Both the position numbers and the translations under genes were made by a program. Under the pieces are notes generated by a model that was not told where the DNA came from, made no database searches, and saw only the letters and a program-made list of their open reading frames with translations. Shown here piece by piece: positions 9,736-20,915 of a stretch of 64,000 nt of DNA. Source of the DNA: Pseudomonas sp. JM0905a (lineage in GTDB: Bacteria; Pseudomonadota; Gammaproteobacteria; Pseudomonadales; Pseudomonadaceae). The first letter of the stretch is position 1; every line of letters begins with the position of its first letter. Where the stretch lies: NCBI RefSeq assembly GCF_014700075.1, contig NZ_JACXBU010000009.1:156397-220396 (forward strand), given 5' to 3'.

Positions 9736-10455
9736 CTAGAAATCGCCCCAGAGTTGCTGTGCCACGCTGAGCGCCACCACGGGCGCTGTTTCGGTGCGTA
9801 GCACCCGTGGCCCCAACCGCGCAGCGTGGAACCCCGCCGCTTTCGCGGATTCGACCTCCGCTTCGGAGAGACCGCCTTCCGGTCCGATCAGGAAGGCCAG
9901 GTTGCCTGGCCGGGCATGGCTGGCCAGGGGTTCGGCCACCGGATGCAGGACCAGCTTGAGATCGGCCTCGACCTGGCGCTGCCAGTCGGCCAAGGCGATC
10001 GGCGCATGGATGACCGGCAACACCGATCGGCCGCATTGCTCACAGGCGCTGATGGCGACTTGGCGCCAGTGGGCGAGGCGCTTGTCGGCGCGTTCGTCCT
10101 TCAGGCGGACTTCGCAGCGCTCGCTGACGATGGGGCTGATCTCGGCCGCGCCCAGTTCGGTGGCTTTCTGGATCGCCCAGTCCATGCGCTCGCCGCGCGA
10201 CAGGCCCTGACCCAGATGCACCCGTAGGGGAGACTCGGCCATTCCCGCGAAGGCTTCGCGCAGCTCCACCCTGACGGTCTTCTTGCCCACCTCGATCAGT
10301 TCGCCGAGGTACTCCTGCCCGGAGCCGTCGAACAGCTGCACGGCATCGCCCGTGGCCAGGCGCAGGACGCGGCCGATGTAGTGGGCCTGGGCTTCGGGCA
10401 GGTTGTGCTGGCCGAGGGAGAGTGGGGCGTCGATGAAGAAGCGGGAAAGGCGCAT
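9736..10455 (-). CDS. rsmE: 16S rRNA (uracil(1498)-N3)-methyltransferase RsmE
   Basis: This 239-residue SPOUT-class enzyme uses SAM to methylate N3 of U1498 in 16S rRNA. The knot signature is clear: FLIGPEGGLSEAEVE near the centre of the C-terminal domain and LGPRVLRTETAPVVAL at the end. The N-terminal PUA-like region begins MRLSRFFIDAPL. Length is normal for the family. bioA lies upstream on the same strand with a gap of 65 bp, so co-transcription is plausible. This rsmE-bioA neighbourhood is also seen in P. aeruginosa. Confidence 0.95.
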   Translation of the reverse strand: MRLSRFFIDAPLSLGQHNLPEAQAHYIGRVLRLATGDAVQLFDGSGQEYLGELIEVGKKTVRVELREAFAGMAESPLRVHLGQGLSRGERMDWAIQKATELGAAEISPIVSERCEVRLKDERADKRLAHWRQVAISACEQCGRSVLPVIHAPIALADWQRQVEADLKLVLHPVAEPLASHARPGNLAFLIGPEGGLSEAEVESAKAAGFHAARLGPRVLRTETAPVVALSVAQQLWGDF

Positions 10456-10520
10456 GGGCAGTCGGGCAAAGGGGGGACAGGCGCGCAGTTTAAGGCCTGG
10501 CGCGCCGTCCGTGTTACCCG

Positions 10521-11927
10521 TCAGCCCGGATCGCGATGGTTCGGATGCAGGTCCGCGGCCACCGACACGCTCACCGACTCGCGAGTGGCGATGTCGATGC
10601 CTTCGCTGGCCACCTCGGCGAGGAAGTCAATCTGTTCCTCGGTGATCACGTAGGGCGGCAGGAAGTACACCACGTTGCCCAGCGGACGCAGCAGCGCGCC
10701 GCGCTCCAGGGCGTGCTGGAAGACTTTCAGGCCGCGGCGCTCCTGCCAGGGGAAGGGCATCTTGCTGGCCTTGTCCTGGACCATTTCGATGGCCAGCACC
10801 ATGCCGGTCTGGCGCACTTCCGCCACGTTCGGGTGGTCCGCGAGGTGGGCGGTTGCCGTCGCCATGCGCATGGCCAGCTTGCGGTTGGCCTCGATCACCT
10901 TGTCCTGCTCGAAGATGTCCAGGGTCGCCAGGGCGGCGGCGCAGGCCAGCGGGTTGCCGGTGTAGGTGTGCGAATGGAGGAAGGCGCGCAGGGTCTGGTA
11001 GTCGTCGTAGAAGCCCTGGTAGACGGCCTCGGAGGTGAGCACTGCGGCCATCGGCAGGTAACCGCCGGTGAGGGCCTTGGATAGCACCAGGAAGTCCGGG
11101 GCGATGCCGGCCTGCTCGCAGGCGAACATGGTGCCGGTGCGGCCGAAGCCGACGGCGATCTCGTCGTGGATCAGGTGCACGCCGTAGCGGTCGCAGGCTT
11201 CGCGCAGCAGCTTGAGGTAGACCGGGTGATACATGCGCATACCGCCGGCGCCCTGGATCAGGGGCTCGACGATGACCGCCGCGACCTCTTCATGGTGCTC
11301 GGCGAGGGTGCGTTCCATATGGGCGAACATGGCGCGGGAGTGTTCCTCCCAGCACATGCCTTCGGGGCGCAGGAAGCAGTCCGGGCTCGGCACCTTGAGG
11401 GTGTCCAGCAGCAGCGATTTGTAGGTCTCGGTGAAGAGGGCGACGTCGCCCACCGACATCGCCGCCACGGTTTCGCCGTGGTAGCTGTTGGTCAGGGTGA
11501 CGAAGCGCTTCTTGCGTTCCAGGCCCTGGTTTCGCCAGAAGTGGTAGCTCATTTTCAGCGCCACTTCGATGCCGGACGAGCCGTTGTCGGCATAGAACAC
11601 CCGATCCAGCCCCTTGGGAGTGATCTTCACCAGGCGCTCGGACAGCTCCACCACCGGCTGGTGGCTGAAGCCAGCGAGTATCACGTGCTCCAGCTGGTCC
11701 ACCTGGTCCTTGATGCGCTGGTTGATGCGTGGGTTGGCGTGGCCGAAGACGTTGACCCACCAGGAGCTGACGGCATCCAGGTAGCGCTTGCCTTCGAAGT
11801 CTTCCAGCCAGACGCCCTCACCTCGGCGGATCGGCACCACCGGCAGGCGTTCGTGATCTTTCATCTGGGTGCAGGGGTGCCAGAGCACCGCGAGGTCGCG
11901 TTGCATCCAGTCGGCATTGAGGCCCAT
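10521..11927 (-). CDS. bioA: Adenosylmethionine-8-amino-7-oxononanoate aminotransferase BioA
   Basis: This 468-residue PLP enzyme carries out the third step of biotin synthesis, transferring the amino group of SAM to 7-keto-8-aminopelargonate to give 7,8-diaminopelargonate. The PLP lysine is in LVLSKALTGGYLP. HDEIAVGFGRTG carries the PLP-ring aspartate, and WHPCTQMKDHE near the N-terminus is typical of BioA rather than other class III aminotransferases. The start has a good Shine-Dalgarno (AGGAGA) 7 bp upstream. The rest of the biotin pathway is not in the window. Confidence 0.95.
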   Translation of the reverse strand: MGLNADWMQRDLAVLWHPCTQMKDHERLPVVPIRRGEGVWLEDFEGKRYLDAVSSWWVNVFGHANPRINQRIKDQVDQLEHVILAGFSHQPVVELSERLVKITPKGLDRVFYADNGSSGIEVALKMSYHFWRNQGLERKKRFVTLTNSYHGETVAAMSVGDVALFTETYKSLLLDTLKVPSPDCFLRPEGMCWEEHSRAMFAHMERTLAEHHEEVAAVIVEPLIQGAGGMRMYHPVYLKLLREACDRYGVHLIHDEIAVGFGRTGTMFACEQAGIAPDFLVLSKALTGGYLPMAAVLTSEAVYQGFYDDYQTLRAFLHSHTYTGNPLACAAALATLDIFEQDKVIEANRKLAMRMATATAHLADHPNVAEVRQTGMVLAIEMVQDKASKMPFPWQERRGLKVFQHALERGALLRPLGNVVYFLPPYVITEEQIDFLAEVASEGIDIATRESVSVSVAADLHPNHRDPG

Positions 11928-12090
11928 GACTCGTTCTCCTGTAGCGATCGGCGAAGCCTATGCAATGAGGCTGGCCCGGACAAGCAGGACGCCATTCACC
12001 ACGGGGAAGGCACTTCTGGCCGGGCCGTCGGGGCTGGCGTATCCTGCGCGCCAATTTCGAACGACGCTGCTTCACCGGGGGGGAATCTTC

Positions 12091-13566
12091 ATGCCTGCAG
12101 CCTGGCGCGCCTTGGCGCTGATCATCATGGGAGGGCTCAGTGCGACGGCGCTGGCCAAGGACAAGCAGCCGACGGCTATCGTCATCGGCGGCGGCATGGC
12201 GGGCCTGACGTCGGCCTACGAGCTGCAGCAGAAGGGCTGGCAGGTCACCGTGCTGGAAGCCAAGCCGAGTATCGGCGGCCGTTCGGGCCTGGCCGCCAGC
12301 GAGTGGGTCGGCAGCGCCAAGCTGCAGCCGAGCCTGTATCGCTACCTGGACCAGTTCAAGCTGAAGGCCGTGCCCGCGCCGGAGTACGTGCGCAACCCGG
12401 GTTACCTGGTGAACGGCCGCTACTTCTCCGAAGCCGATCTGCTCAAGGAAGCGCCCAGCACCGTCGAAGGCCTGAAGCGCTTCGACAAGAGCCTGGACGA
12501 CCTCGCGGCCTCGATCGACGATCCGATGAAGCCGCTGGCCAACCACACCTTGCAGACCCTCGATTCCATCTCCGTTGCCCGTTGGCTGGAGAAGCTGAAC
12601 CTGTCGCCCACCGCCAAGGCCCTGGTGGATCAGCGCATCCGCTCGCGCTATGACGAGCCGTCGCGCTTGTCGTTGCTCTATCTGGCCCAGCAAGCCCGCG
12701 TCTACCGAGGCCTGCCGGATACCGAAATGCGCGCCGCGCGCCTGCCCGGTGGTAGCCAGGGCCTGGCCCAGGCCATGGCCAAGCAGATCAAGACCATCAA
12801 GACCAACGCCCGCGTTTCCGCCATCGTGCAGGAGCAGGAAGGCGTCACCGTCAAGGTCGGCGGCACCGGCTACAAGGCCGATTACGTCGTGCTCGCCGTG
12901 CCGCTGCCGGCGCTGGGCAAGATCAGCATGACCCCGTCCCTTTCCGCGCTGCAGCTGCGTGCCCTGAAGGACATCAACTATGGCTGGCGCGACCAGATGC
13001 TGCTGCAGTTCAAGAAGCCGGTCTGGGGCAAGAGCCGTCTTTCCGGAGAGGTCTACAGCGACCAGGGCCTGGGCATGCTGTGGGTCGAGCCGGCCCTCAA
13101 GGGCGGCGCCAACCTGCTGATCAACCTGTCCGGCGACAACGCTCGCCTGATGCAGGCGTTCGGCGACCGGCAGATGGTCGACCAGGTGCTGATCCGTTTC
13201 GACAAGCACTTCCCGGGCGCCCGCGAGCAGTTCAAGGGCTTCGAGCTGCGTCGCTACGGCAAGGACGCCCTGGCCGGCGGTGCCTACCTGGCCTACGGCC
13301 CGGGCGAGATCAGCCTCTACTGGCGCATGTGGGAGCAGCCCCTGGGCCGTGTGGTGTTTGCGGGCGAACACACCGACGCGCTCTATCCGGGCACCCTGGA
13401 AGGCGCACTGCGCAGCGGCCAGCGCGCCGCCGGCCAGGTCATCGACCTGAAGGCCGGAAAAGCCGTCGGTCCAGTGGAAGCCGTGGCCGAAGCCAAGCTG
13501 GAAGCCGCGCCCAAGGCGTCCACCAAGGAAGAGAAGAAGGGCTTCTTCTCCCGCCTGTTCAACTGA
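12091..13566 (+). CDS. Periplasmic flavin-containing amine oxidase/oxidoreductase
   Basis: This 491-residue protein has an N-terminal signal peptide (residues 1 to about 22, ending in ATALA) followed at once by an FAD-binding Rossmann motif, VIGGGMAGLTSAYEL. The C-terminal FAD motif is GRVVFAGEHTDALYPG followed by EGALRSGQRAAG, as in monoamine-oxidase-like flavoproteins. The substrate cannot be told from sequence. A lysine-rich tail follows the enzyme domain. The start at 12091 is preceded by a run of seven G residues that serves as ribosome-binding site; a longer frame reaching back into bioA is not credible. It is divergent from bioA. Confidence 0.88.
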   Translation: MPAAWRALALIIMGGLSATALAKDKQPTAIVIGGGMAGLTSAYELQQKGWQVTVLEAKPSIGGRSGLAASEWVGSAKLQPSLYRYLDQFKLKAVPAPEYVRNPGYLVNGRYFSEADLLKEAPSTVEGLKRFDKSLDDLAASIDDPMKPLANHTLQTLDSISVARWLEKLNLSPTAKALVDQRIRSRYDEPSRLSLLYLAQQARVYRGLPDTEMRAARLPGGSQGLAQAMAKQIKTIKTNARVSAIVQEQEGVTVKVGGTGYKADYVVLAVPLPALGKISMTPSLSALQLRALKDINYGWRDQMLLQFKKPVWGKSRLSGEVYSDQGLGMLWVEPALKGGANLLINLSGDNARLMQAFGDRQMVDQVLIRFDKHFPGAREQFKGFELRRYGKDALAGGAYLAYGPGEISLYWRMWEQPLGRVVFAGEHTDALYPGTLEGALRSGQRAAGQVIDLKAGKAVGPVEAVAEAKLEAAPKASTKEEKKGFFSRLFN

Positions 13567-13690
13567 TTCCTGCCCCGGGCGGCGAGCCATCTCGCCGCCT
13601 GTCCCCCCTGACGCACCGCTCGGCCGCGTCCTACGAACTTTCAGGCATTCCCTTCGACAAAATCCTGCAAAGGTTCATTCGTTATAAAGA

Positions 13691-13770
13691 TCGTATTACT
13701 CGATATTTCAAAGCGAAATTTTCCGCTTTAATTCGATAGATTTGCCGCTAGGCTAAATCACTCGCGTTTA
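13691..13770. promoter_or_regulatory. AT-rich upstream region with a near-palindrome before the cytochrome b561-yceI pair
   Basis: This stretch is far more AT-rich than its surroundings. It holds a near-palindrome at 13710-13729 with perfect 6-bp outer arms AAAGCG and CGCTTT, flanked by two direct copies of TCGATA (13700-13705 and 13733-13738). It probably contains the promoter and an operator for the downstream pair. I cannot place the -35 and -10 boxes confidently. Confidence 0.4.
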
Positions 13771-13799
13771 CCCAGCCTGTGTTTCCAAGGATTCATTTC

Positions 13800-14354
13800 A
13801 TGCAATGGCGTAACTCCCCGTCCCGCTTCGGTCTGGTCAGTATCGTTCTGCATTGGGGGGTGGCCATCGTCTTCGTCGGCCTGTTCGCCCTGGGCCTGTG
13901 GATGGTCGGTCTGAACTACTACAGCAGCTGGTATAAGACCGCCCCGGATATCCACAAGGGCGTCGGTATCCTGCTGTTCCTGGTGATGCTGGCGCGCCTG
14001 GCCTGGCGTTTCCTCAGCCCGCCGCCGCCCGCACTGCCCAACCACGGTCCGATGACTCGCCTGGGTTCCAAGGTCGGTCATCTGGTGCTCTACGTCGGCC
14101 TGTTCGCCCTGATGATTTCCGGCTACCTGATTTCCACCGCCGAAGGGCGTGGCATCGCCGTGTTCGGCCTGTTCGAGGTGCCCGCCACCCTGACCGCGAT
14201 CCCCGACCAGGAGGATGTCGCCGGCGCGATTCACGAATACCTCGCCTGGGGCCTGCTGATCTTCGCCGGCATCCATGCCCTGGCCGCCCTCAAACACCAC
14301 TTCATTGATCGCGACGCGACCCTGACCCGCATGCTCGGTCGTGCCGCCAAATAA
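13800..14354 (+). CDS. Cytochrome b561 (YceJ-like), di-heme membrane protein
   Basis: This 184-residue integral membrane protein has four hydrophobic segments and the histidines expected to bind two b hemes (His18, His52, His94, His145, with further His159, 166 and 167). Such proteins carry electrons between the quinone pool and periplasmic partners. The gene is followed 31 bp later by yceI, the same pairing as yceJ-yceI in E. coli, so the two probably act together, perhaps through a quinone-like lipid bound by YceI. ATG 13800 has AAGGA 8 bp upstream and is preferred to the GTG at 13779, which lies ahead of that site. Confidence 0.9.
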   Translation: MQWRNSPSRFGLVSIVLHWGVAIVFVGLFALGLWMVGLNYYSSWYKTAPDIHKGVGILLFLVMLARLAWRFLSPPPPALPNHGPMTRLGSKVGHLVLYVGLFALMISGYLISTAEGRGIAVFGLFEVPATLTAIPDQEDVAGAIHEYLAWGLLIFAGIHALAALKHHFIDRDATLTRMLGRAAK

Positions 14355-14385
14355 CGCCGCAACCTCTCAACAAGGAGATTCATCG

Positions 14386-14961
14386 ATGCTGAAGAAAACC
14401 TTCGCTGCCCTGACCCTGGGTGCTGCACTCTTCGCAGGCCAGGCGATGGCCGCTGACTACGTGATCGACAAGGAAGGCCAGCACGCCTTCGTCAACTTCA
14501 AGATCGGCCACCTGGGTTACAGCTACATCTACGGTACCTTCAAGGACTTCGACGGCAGCTTCAGCTTCGACGAGAAGAACCCGGAGGCCAGCAAGATCAA
14601 GGTCACCCTTAAGACCGCCAGCGTCGACACCAACCACGCCGAGCGTGACAAGCACATCAAGAGCGGTGACTTCCTGAACGTCAGCAAGAACCCCACCGCT
14701 ACCTTCGAGTCCACCTCGGTCAAGTCCACCGGCCAGGGCACCGCCGACGTGACCGGCAACCTGACCCTGAACGGCGTGACCAAGCCGGTGGTGATCAAGG
14801 CCAAGTTCGTTGGCCAGGGCGACGACCCGTGGGGCGGCTACCGTGCCGGCTTCGAAGGCACCACCACCATCAAGCTGAAGGACTTCGCCATCCAGAAGGA
14901 CCTCGGCCCGGCCTCCCAGGAAGCCGAGCTGATCATCTCCTTCGAGGGCGTGCGCTCCTAA
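14386..14961 (+). CDS. yceI: YceI-family periplasmic lipid-binding protein
   Basis: This 191-residue protein has a signal peptide ending AMA (about residue 22) and the YceI lipocalin-like domain: [20 protein letters not shown] at the mature N-terminus, then [19 protein letters not shown] and [12 protein letters not shown]. YceI proteins bind long isoprenoid lipids. The P. aeruginosa member in the same place (PasP, from memory) is described as a secreted protein, but orthology is inferred here. AAGGAGA lies 7 bp before the ATG. It follows cytochrome b561 in an apparent two-gene operon and ends at a strong hairpin terminator. Confidence 0.93.
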   Translation: MLKKTFAALTLGAALFAGQAMAADYVIDKEGQHAFVNFKIGHLGYSYIYGTFKDFDGSFSFDEKNPEASKIKVTLKTASVDTNHAERDKHIKSGDFLNVSKNPTATFESTSVKSTGQGTADVTGNLTLNGVTKPVVIKAKFVGQGDDPWGGYRAGFEGTTTIKLKDFAIQKDLGPASQEAELIISFEGVRS

Positions 14962-14981
14962 GCGTGCCTTCCCGCTGTAGT

Positions 14982-15008
14982 AAAACGCCGGCCCAGTGCC
15001 GGCGTTTT
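14982..15008 (+). terminator. Hairpin terminator after yceI
   Basis: Arms AAAACGCCGGC and GCCGGCGTTTT pair perfectly around a 5-nt loop, 20 bp after the yceI stop. A- and T-runs at both ends would let it act in either direction. Confidence 0.85.
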
Positions 15009-15066
15009 GCTGTCCGGACCTGCATCGCGATTGAAATCACTCCTACAGGGACTGCATCCCGAAAAC

Positions 15067-15095
15067 GAAAACGCCGGCACTTGGCCGGCGTTTTC
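15067..15095 (-). terminator. Hairpin terminator after rhlE
   Basis: Arms GAAAACGCCGGC and GCCGGCGTTTTC lie 15 bp beyond the rhlE stop. The core is the same as in the hairpin at 14982-15008, so the convergent yceI and rhlE transcripts end in matching hairpins. A short degenerate REP-like half element (TCGCGATTGAAATC) lies between them near 15024-15048. Confidence 0.8.
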
Positions 15096-15110
15096 ATGAG
15101 CAGGTGAAAC

Positions 15111-17084
15111 TCAGCGATTGCGGGTCAGCAGTGCCGGCTTCTCGCCGCGCGGGCGGCTGCTCTGTTGCAGTTCGTCCAGCTGCTCCGGGGTTGGGTAACG
15201 GTCGGCGCGGGATTCTTTCATGATGATCTTCGGTGCTGGCTTATTGGCACGGGGATCCTGCACGGCAGGCTCGTCGCGACCACGGGACACCAGTTGATCG
15301 TCACCACGGCGCTGGCTGTTGCCTCGACCTTTGGCCGCCTTGCCTTGGCCCTGGCGCTGTTGGCCCTGCTTCTGGCCACCCTGGCGCGGGCCCTGGTTGC
15401 TGCCACTGCCCTGGCCTTGGCCACGGCCCTGACCGCCGCCGCTACGACCTTGTCCCTGACCGCCACCACTACGGCCCTGACCTTGCTGGCCTTGACCCTG
15501 CTGGCGCTGGCCCTGGCCTTGACCCTGGCCACCACGGCGCTGGTTGCGGCCCTGGCCCTTGGGCGGATAGGGGCTGACGTAGTCGACGCGATTGCCGAAG
15601 TTGTCCACGTCGTCGTCAAGGAATTCTTCAGGATCACGGTCGACGGCTGGCTGCTGCGGACGCGCCTGCTTGGGCTGCTTCGGCTGCTGCTGACGCTGGC
15701 CGGCTGCCTGTTGGCCTTGGCCTTGGCCTTGCTCCTGGCCCTCGCCTTTGCCCTTGCCACGACGGCGATTGCGGCTTTTGCGCGGTTTGCCTTCAGCGGC
15801 GCCTTCGGCGCTGGCTTCCTTCCCTTCGGCAGGTGCCTGCGGTGCGGTGGCCTTGGCTTCGCGCTTGGGCTTGTCGGCGCGCGGCTGGCGCTCGGGGCGC
15901 GGCGGGCGTGCCTCGGGACGCTCGGCTTCGACGGTCGCCGGGTCGAAGCCCTGGGTATCGCCGTCCGGGATCTTCTGCTTGGTCAGGCGTTCGATGGCCT
16001 TCAGCAGCTTCTCTTCATCCGGAGCGACCAGGGAGATGGCTTCACCGCTGCGACCTGCACGGCCGGTACGGCCAATGCGGTGCACGTAGTCTTCCTCGAC
16101 GTTGGGCAGCTCGAAGTTGACCACATGGGGCAACTGGTCGATGTCCAGGCCTCGGGCGGCGATGTCGGTGGCCACCAGGATGCGCACATCGTTGGCCTTG
16201 AAGTCGGCCAGGGCCTTGGTGCGGGCATTCTGGCTCTTGTTACCGTGGATCGCGGCAGCGGCCAGGCCGTGCTTGGTCAGGTACTCGGCCAGGCGGTTGG
16301 CGCCGTGCTTGGTACGGGTGAAGACCAGCACCTGCTCCCATGCGCCGATCGTGATCAGGTGCGCCAGCAGGGCGCGCTTGTGACTGGCGGGGAGACGGAA
16401 CACGCGCTGCTCGATGCGCTCCACCGTGGTGTTCGGCGGGGTCACTTCAATGCGTTCGGGATCGTGCAGCAGCTTGTTGGCGAGGTCGACGATGTCTTTC
16501 GAGAAGGTTGCCGAGAACAGCAGGTTCTGGCGCTTGGGCGGGAGCTTGGCGAGGACCTTCTTCACATCGTGGATGAAGCCCATGTCGAGCATCCGGTCGG
16601 CTTCGTCGAGCACGAGGATTTCCACATGGGAGAGGTCGACGGCGCCCTGGCCGGCCAAGTCGAGCAGGCGGCCGGGGCAGGCCACCAGCAGGTCCACGCC
16701 CTTGGACAGGGCTTGCACCTGGGGATTCATGCCGACGCCGCCGAAGATGCAGGTACTGACCAGTTTCAGGTCTCGGGCGTAGAGCTTGAAGCTGTCGTGG
16801 ACCTGGGCTGCGAGTTCGCGGGTCGGCGTCAGGACCAGCACGCGCGCTTGGCGTGGGCCGTGACGCTGGGACTTGTCGTGGTGACCGTTGGGGAACAGCA
16901 GCTCCAGAACGGGCAGGGCGAAACCGGCGGTCTTGCCGGTACCAGTCTGGGCGGCAACCATCAGGTCGCGACCTTGCAACACGGCGGGAATCGCCCGCTG
17001 TTGCACGGGAGTGGGCTGGGCGTAGCCGGCGGCTTCGACGGCGCCGACCAATGCCTCGGAGAGACCGAGGGAGGCAAAGGACAT
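15111..17084 (-). CDS. rhlE: DEAD-box ATP-dependent RNA helicase, RhlE type
   Basis: This 657-residue helicase has a full DEAD-box core in the first 380 residues: Q motif [41 protein letters not shown] and [13 protein letters not shown]. The roughly 270-residue tail is low complexity, first basic ([15 protein letters not shown]) and then very rich in Gly, Gln and Arg with GQGQ and RSGGG repeats, as expected for RNA binding or condensate formation. RhlE proteins help in ribosome assembly and RNA decay with RNase E. Length and position match the RhlE helicase of P. aeruginosa next to the yceI region. The 191 bp upstream hold only its leader. Confidence 0.93.
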   Translation of the reverse strand: MSFASLGLSEALVGAVEAAGYAQPTPVQQRAIPAVLQGRDLMVAAQTGTGKTAGFALPVLELLFPNGHHDKSQRHGPRQARVLVLTPTRELAAQVHDSFKLYARDLKLVSTCIFGGVGMNPQVQALSKGVDLLVACPGRLLDLAGQGAVDLSHVEILVLDEADRMLDMGFIHDVKKVLAKLPPKRQNLLFSATFSKDIVDLANKLLHDPERIEVTPPNTTVERIEQRVFRLPASHKRALLAHLITIGAWEQVLVFTRTKHGANRLAEYLTKHGLAAAAIHGNKSQNARTKALADFKANDVRILVATDIAARGLDIDQLPHVVNFELPNVEEDYVHRIGRTGRAGRSGEAISLVAPDEEKLLKAIERLTKQKIPDGDTQGFDPATVEAERPEARPPRPERQPRADKPKREAKATAPQAPAEGKEASAEGAAEGKPRKSRNRRRGKGKGEGQEQGQGQGQQAAGQRQQQPKQPKQARPQQPAVDRDPEEFLDDDVDNFGNRVDYVSPYPPKGQGRNQRRGGQGQGQGQRQQGQGQQGQGRSGGGQGQGRSGGGQGRGQGQGSGSNQGPRQGGQKQGQQRQGQGKAAKGRGNSQRRGDDQLVSRGRDEPAVQDPRANKPAPKIIMKESRADRYPTPEQLDELQQSSRPRGEKPALLTRNR

Positions 17085-17275
17085 GGGAGATCCTGTGTGA
17101 GTTCTAAGGGGCTGGCCCGATAGGGTGATCGTGTCTGGCTCGAATCACGGCGATGGCTCGCGATCCCGACCGGTCCTGCTGGCTCTGGGGGTGGCTCAGC
17201 ATCCGGGCGTATGCCTGACGGAGCGCCGAGTATAACAGCTCCGCGAGAATGTACAGCCCTCGCGGTGCTCAACGG

Positions 17276-18028
17276 TTACCGAAGGTTTCCCGCGCCCGGT
17301 TCACGGTAGCGATCCACCAGCTCCGCGTATGCGGGCTCCCGCTTGAAACGCCTGAGCGCCTCGCTGAAGCGCCCGGCGAGGCCATCCAGGCGTGGCTCTC
17401 GGCGAAACGCCAGGTACAGGCGGTCGCGACTGATCACCCGCGCGTGCTGGCCGACTTCGTCCTCGAGCCCCATCTGGTGGATCAGGAAAAGACCGGCGCG
17501 GCGATCGTTCACCACCAGGTCGACCCGGTCGCGCACCAGCTTGCCGAGGTTCGCCTCATGGGTGGGCGCCGGTTCGCGTATGAACAGCGGGGAAGTACGG
17601 AAGGCCTGGTCGGCGTACCAGTAGCCGGGAGAAATCCCCACCTTCAGCCCCTGCAGATCGGCCAGGCGCTGGAACGGGTAGGGGCGCTGCCTGGCGTAGA
17701 ACAGGACGAACTCCACTTCCGAAAGCGGCTCGCTGGGGAAGGCCATCCGGGCTTCGCGTTCCTGGATGTGGAAGATATCCAGCACCGCGTCGGCTTGTCC
17801 GCTTTCCAGCTCCATCAGGCAGCGTTTCCAGGGCATCAGGCTCCACTGCACATCGATGCCCAGGCGCTTGAGGACGACGCTGCTGGCCTCGTAGTCCAGC
17901 CCTCGGATCTCGCCGTCTTCCTCATAGATGTAGGGGGCCCAGGGCTCGCTGACGATACGCAGCGGTTCGGCCCCGGCGACTTGGCCAAGACAGACGAACA
18001 GGATGAGGACGATGCGGGGTAGTGGCAT
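17276..18028 (-). CDS. Orphan periplasmic substrate-binding protein, SBP_bac_3 family
   Basis: This 250-residue protein has a signal peptide ending AGA (about residue 20) and the fold of amino-acid-type binding proteins: LRIVSEPWAPYIYEEDGEIR at the mature start, GLDYEASSVVLKRLGI, and LADLQGLKVGISPGYWY in the second lobe. No permease or ATPase gene is nearby, so it is not part of a visible transporter operon. Similar stand-alone proteins are common in Pseudomonas and their ligands are mostly unknown. It lies downstream of metF on the same strand but is separated by a terminator and a REP element. Confidence 0.82.
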   Translation of the reverse strand: MPLPRIVLILFVCLGQVAGAEPLRIVSEPWAPYIYEEDGEIRGLDYEASSVVLKRLGIDVQWSLMPWKRCLMELESGQADAVLDIFHIQEREARMAFPSEPLSEVEFVLFYARQRPYPFQRLADLQGLKVGISPGYWYADQAFRTSPLFIREPAPTHEANLGKLVRDRVDLVVNDRRAGLFLIHQMGLEDEVGQHARVISRDRLYLAFRREPRLDGLAGRFSEALRRFKREPAYAELVDRYREPGAGNLR

Positions 18029-18120
18029 GTGGCCAGATTACGTGGCCGCAAGCGCGCTGGAAAGTGAGCCGAAGCCCAAAGATTTCCAGGCTGTGATCAC
18101 CGTCGCCACTGGCTCCGATC

Positions 18121-18158
18121 GTGGGCGCGAATTCATTCGCGATTGAAATCGCTCCCAC
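18121..18158. repeat. Single REP-like palindrome
   Basis: GTGGGCGCGAATTCATTCGC is followed by GATTGAAATCGCTCCCAC, giving an imperfect palindrome with one arm of each REP type found in this window. It lies just beyond the metF terminator. Confidence 0.75.
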
Positions 18159-18189
18159 AAAAAGAAAAGGCCGGGGCAATGCCCGGCCT
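18159..18189 (-). terminator. Rho-independent terminator of ahcY-metF
   Basis: Read on the minus strand, AGGCCGGGC and GCCCCGGCCT form a hairpin followed by TTTTCTTTTT, about 20 bp beyond the metF stop. This is a classic terminator. Confidence 0.88.
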
Positions 18190-18209
18190 CTTCGTCTTCT
18201 ACGGCGGAC

Positions 18210-19055
18210 TCAACGCGGCAGGTTGAGGTTCTTCCAGATCGCCAGGCTCGGATCAGCCTGGTTCAGGGTGTAGAAGTGCAGGCCGGGAGCGCCGCCTTGC
18301 AGCAGCTGCTCGCACATCTCGGTGATCACCTGCTCGCCGAAGGCCTGGATGCTCTGCGCGTCATCGGCGTAAGCCTCCAGTTGCTTGCGGATCCAGCGCG
18401 GGATTTCAGCGCCACAGGCGTCGGAGAATCGGGCCAGCTTGCTGTAGTTGGTGATCGGCATGATGCCCGGTACCACCGGGATATCCACGCCCAGCTTGCG
18501 CACGCGCTCGACGAAGTAGAAGTAGCTGTCGGCGTTGAAGAAGTACTGGGTGATCGCACTGCTGGCGCCAGCCTTCACCTTGCGCACGAAGTTGGCGAGG
18601 TCGGACTCGTAGCTGCGTGCCTGGGGATGTACTTCCGGGTAGGCGGCGACTTCGATGTGGAAGTGATCGCCGGTTTCGGCGCGGATGAACTCCACCAGCT
18701 CGTTGGCGTAGCGCAGCTCGCCGCTGGCCATGCCCATGCCCGACGGCAGGTCACCGCGCAGGGCGACGATGCGCTGGATGCCGGCATCCTTGTAGTACGC
18801 CAGCAGGGCACGCAGTTCGGCCTTGCTGTCACCGACGCAGGACAGGTGCGGCGCGGTGGGCACCTTCACTTCGCCGTCCAGTTGCAGGACGGTCTGCAGG
18901 GTACGGTCACGGGTGGAGCCGCCGGCACCGTAGGTGCAGGAGAAGAAATCCGGCTGGTAGGCGGCCAGGTTGCGGGCAGTGGCCATCAGTTTTTCGTGCC
19001 CGGCTTCGGTCTTGGCGGGGAAGAACTCGAAGCTATAACGGCGTTCTTGGGACAT
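18210..19055 (-). CDS. metF: 5,10-methylenetetrahydrofolate reductase MetF
   Basis: This 281-residue FAD enzyme reduces 5,10-methylene-THF to 5-methyl-THF, the methyl donor for methionine synthesis. Diagnostic segments are SFEFFPAKT at the start, SCTYGAGGSTRD, RGDLPSG, SAITQYFFNAD and PVVPGIMPI. I start it at MSQERRYSFEFF, the usual MetF N-terminus, with GGAAAG upstream, rather than at a TTG 24 bp further out. It follows ahcY by 93 bp on the same strand with no terminator between, so the SAH riboswitch ahead of ahcY probably controls both, linking methyl-group supply to SAH level. Confidence 0.95.
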   Translation of the reverse strand: MSQERRYSFEFFPAKTEAGHEKLMATARNLAAYQPDFFSCTYGAGGSTRDRTLQTVLQLDGEVKVPTAPHLSCVGDSKAELRALLAYYKDAGIQRIVALRGDLPSGMGMASGELRYANELVEFIRAETGDHFHIEVAAYPEVHPQARSYESDLANFVRKVKAGASSAITQYFFNADSYFYFVERVRKLGVDIPVVPGIMPITNYSKLARFSDACGAEIPRWIRKQLEAYADDAQSIQAFGEQVITEMCEQLLQGGAPGLHFYTLNQADPSLAIWKNLNLPR

Positions 19056-19148
19056 GGGTCTTTCCAGGCTCGGGAGCAAGAGACGGAGGGACGCCCTCCG
19101 TCAGGCTGAGAACGGGGGTGAACGGGACGCGCCCGTCCACCCGGACCA

Positions 19149-20805
<1,657 letters not shown>

Positions 20806-20915
20806 GGTTTTCCGTCGCCCGGACGCGTCCCTATCGCAGCCATTGAAAGCCTTGTCGGGACAAGCCGCGCCAGGCCGGTCATGATGCGCCTCATCCCACC
20901 CAAGGAGGACGCTGC

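Noticed and set aside
13700..13740. Attachment site or mobile element border at the AT-rich block
   Set aside because: No integrase, target duplication or tRNA is near; a regulatory region explains the repeats better.
15165..17123. Open frame of 652 codons opposite rhlE
   Set aside because: It is an antisense shadow with hydrophobic low-complexity sequence caused by the Gly-Gln-rich tail of rhlE.
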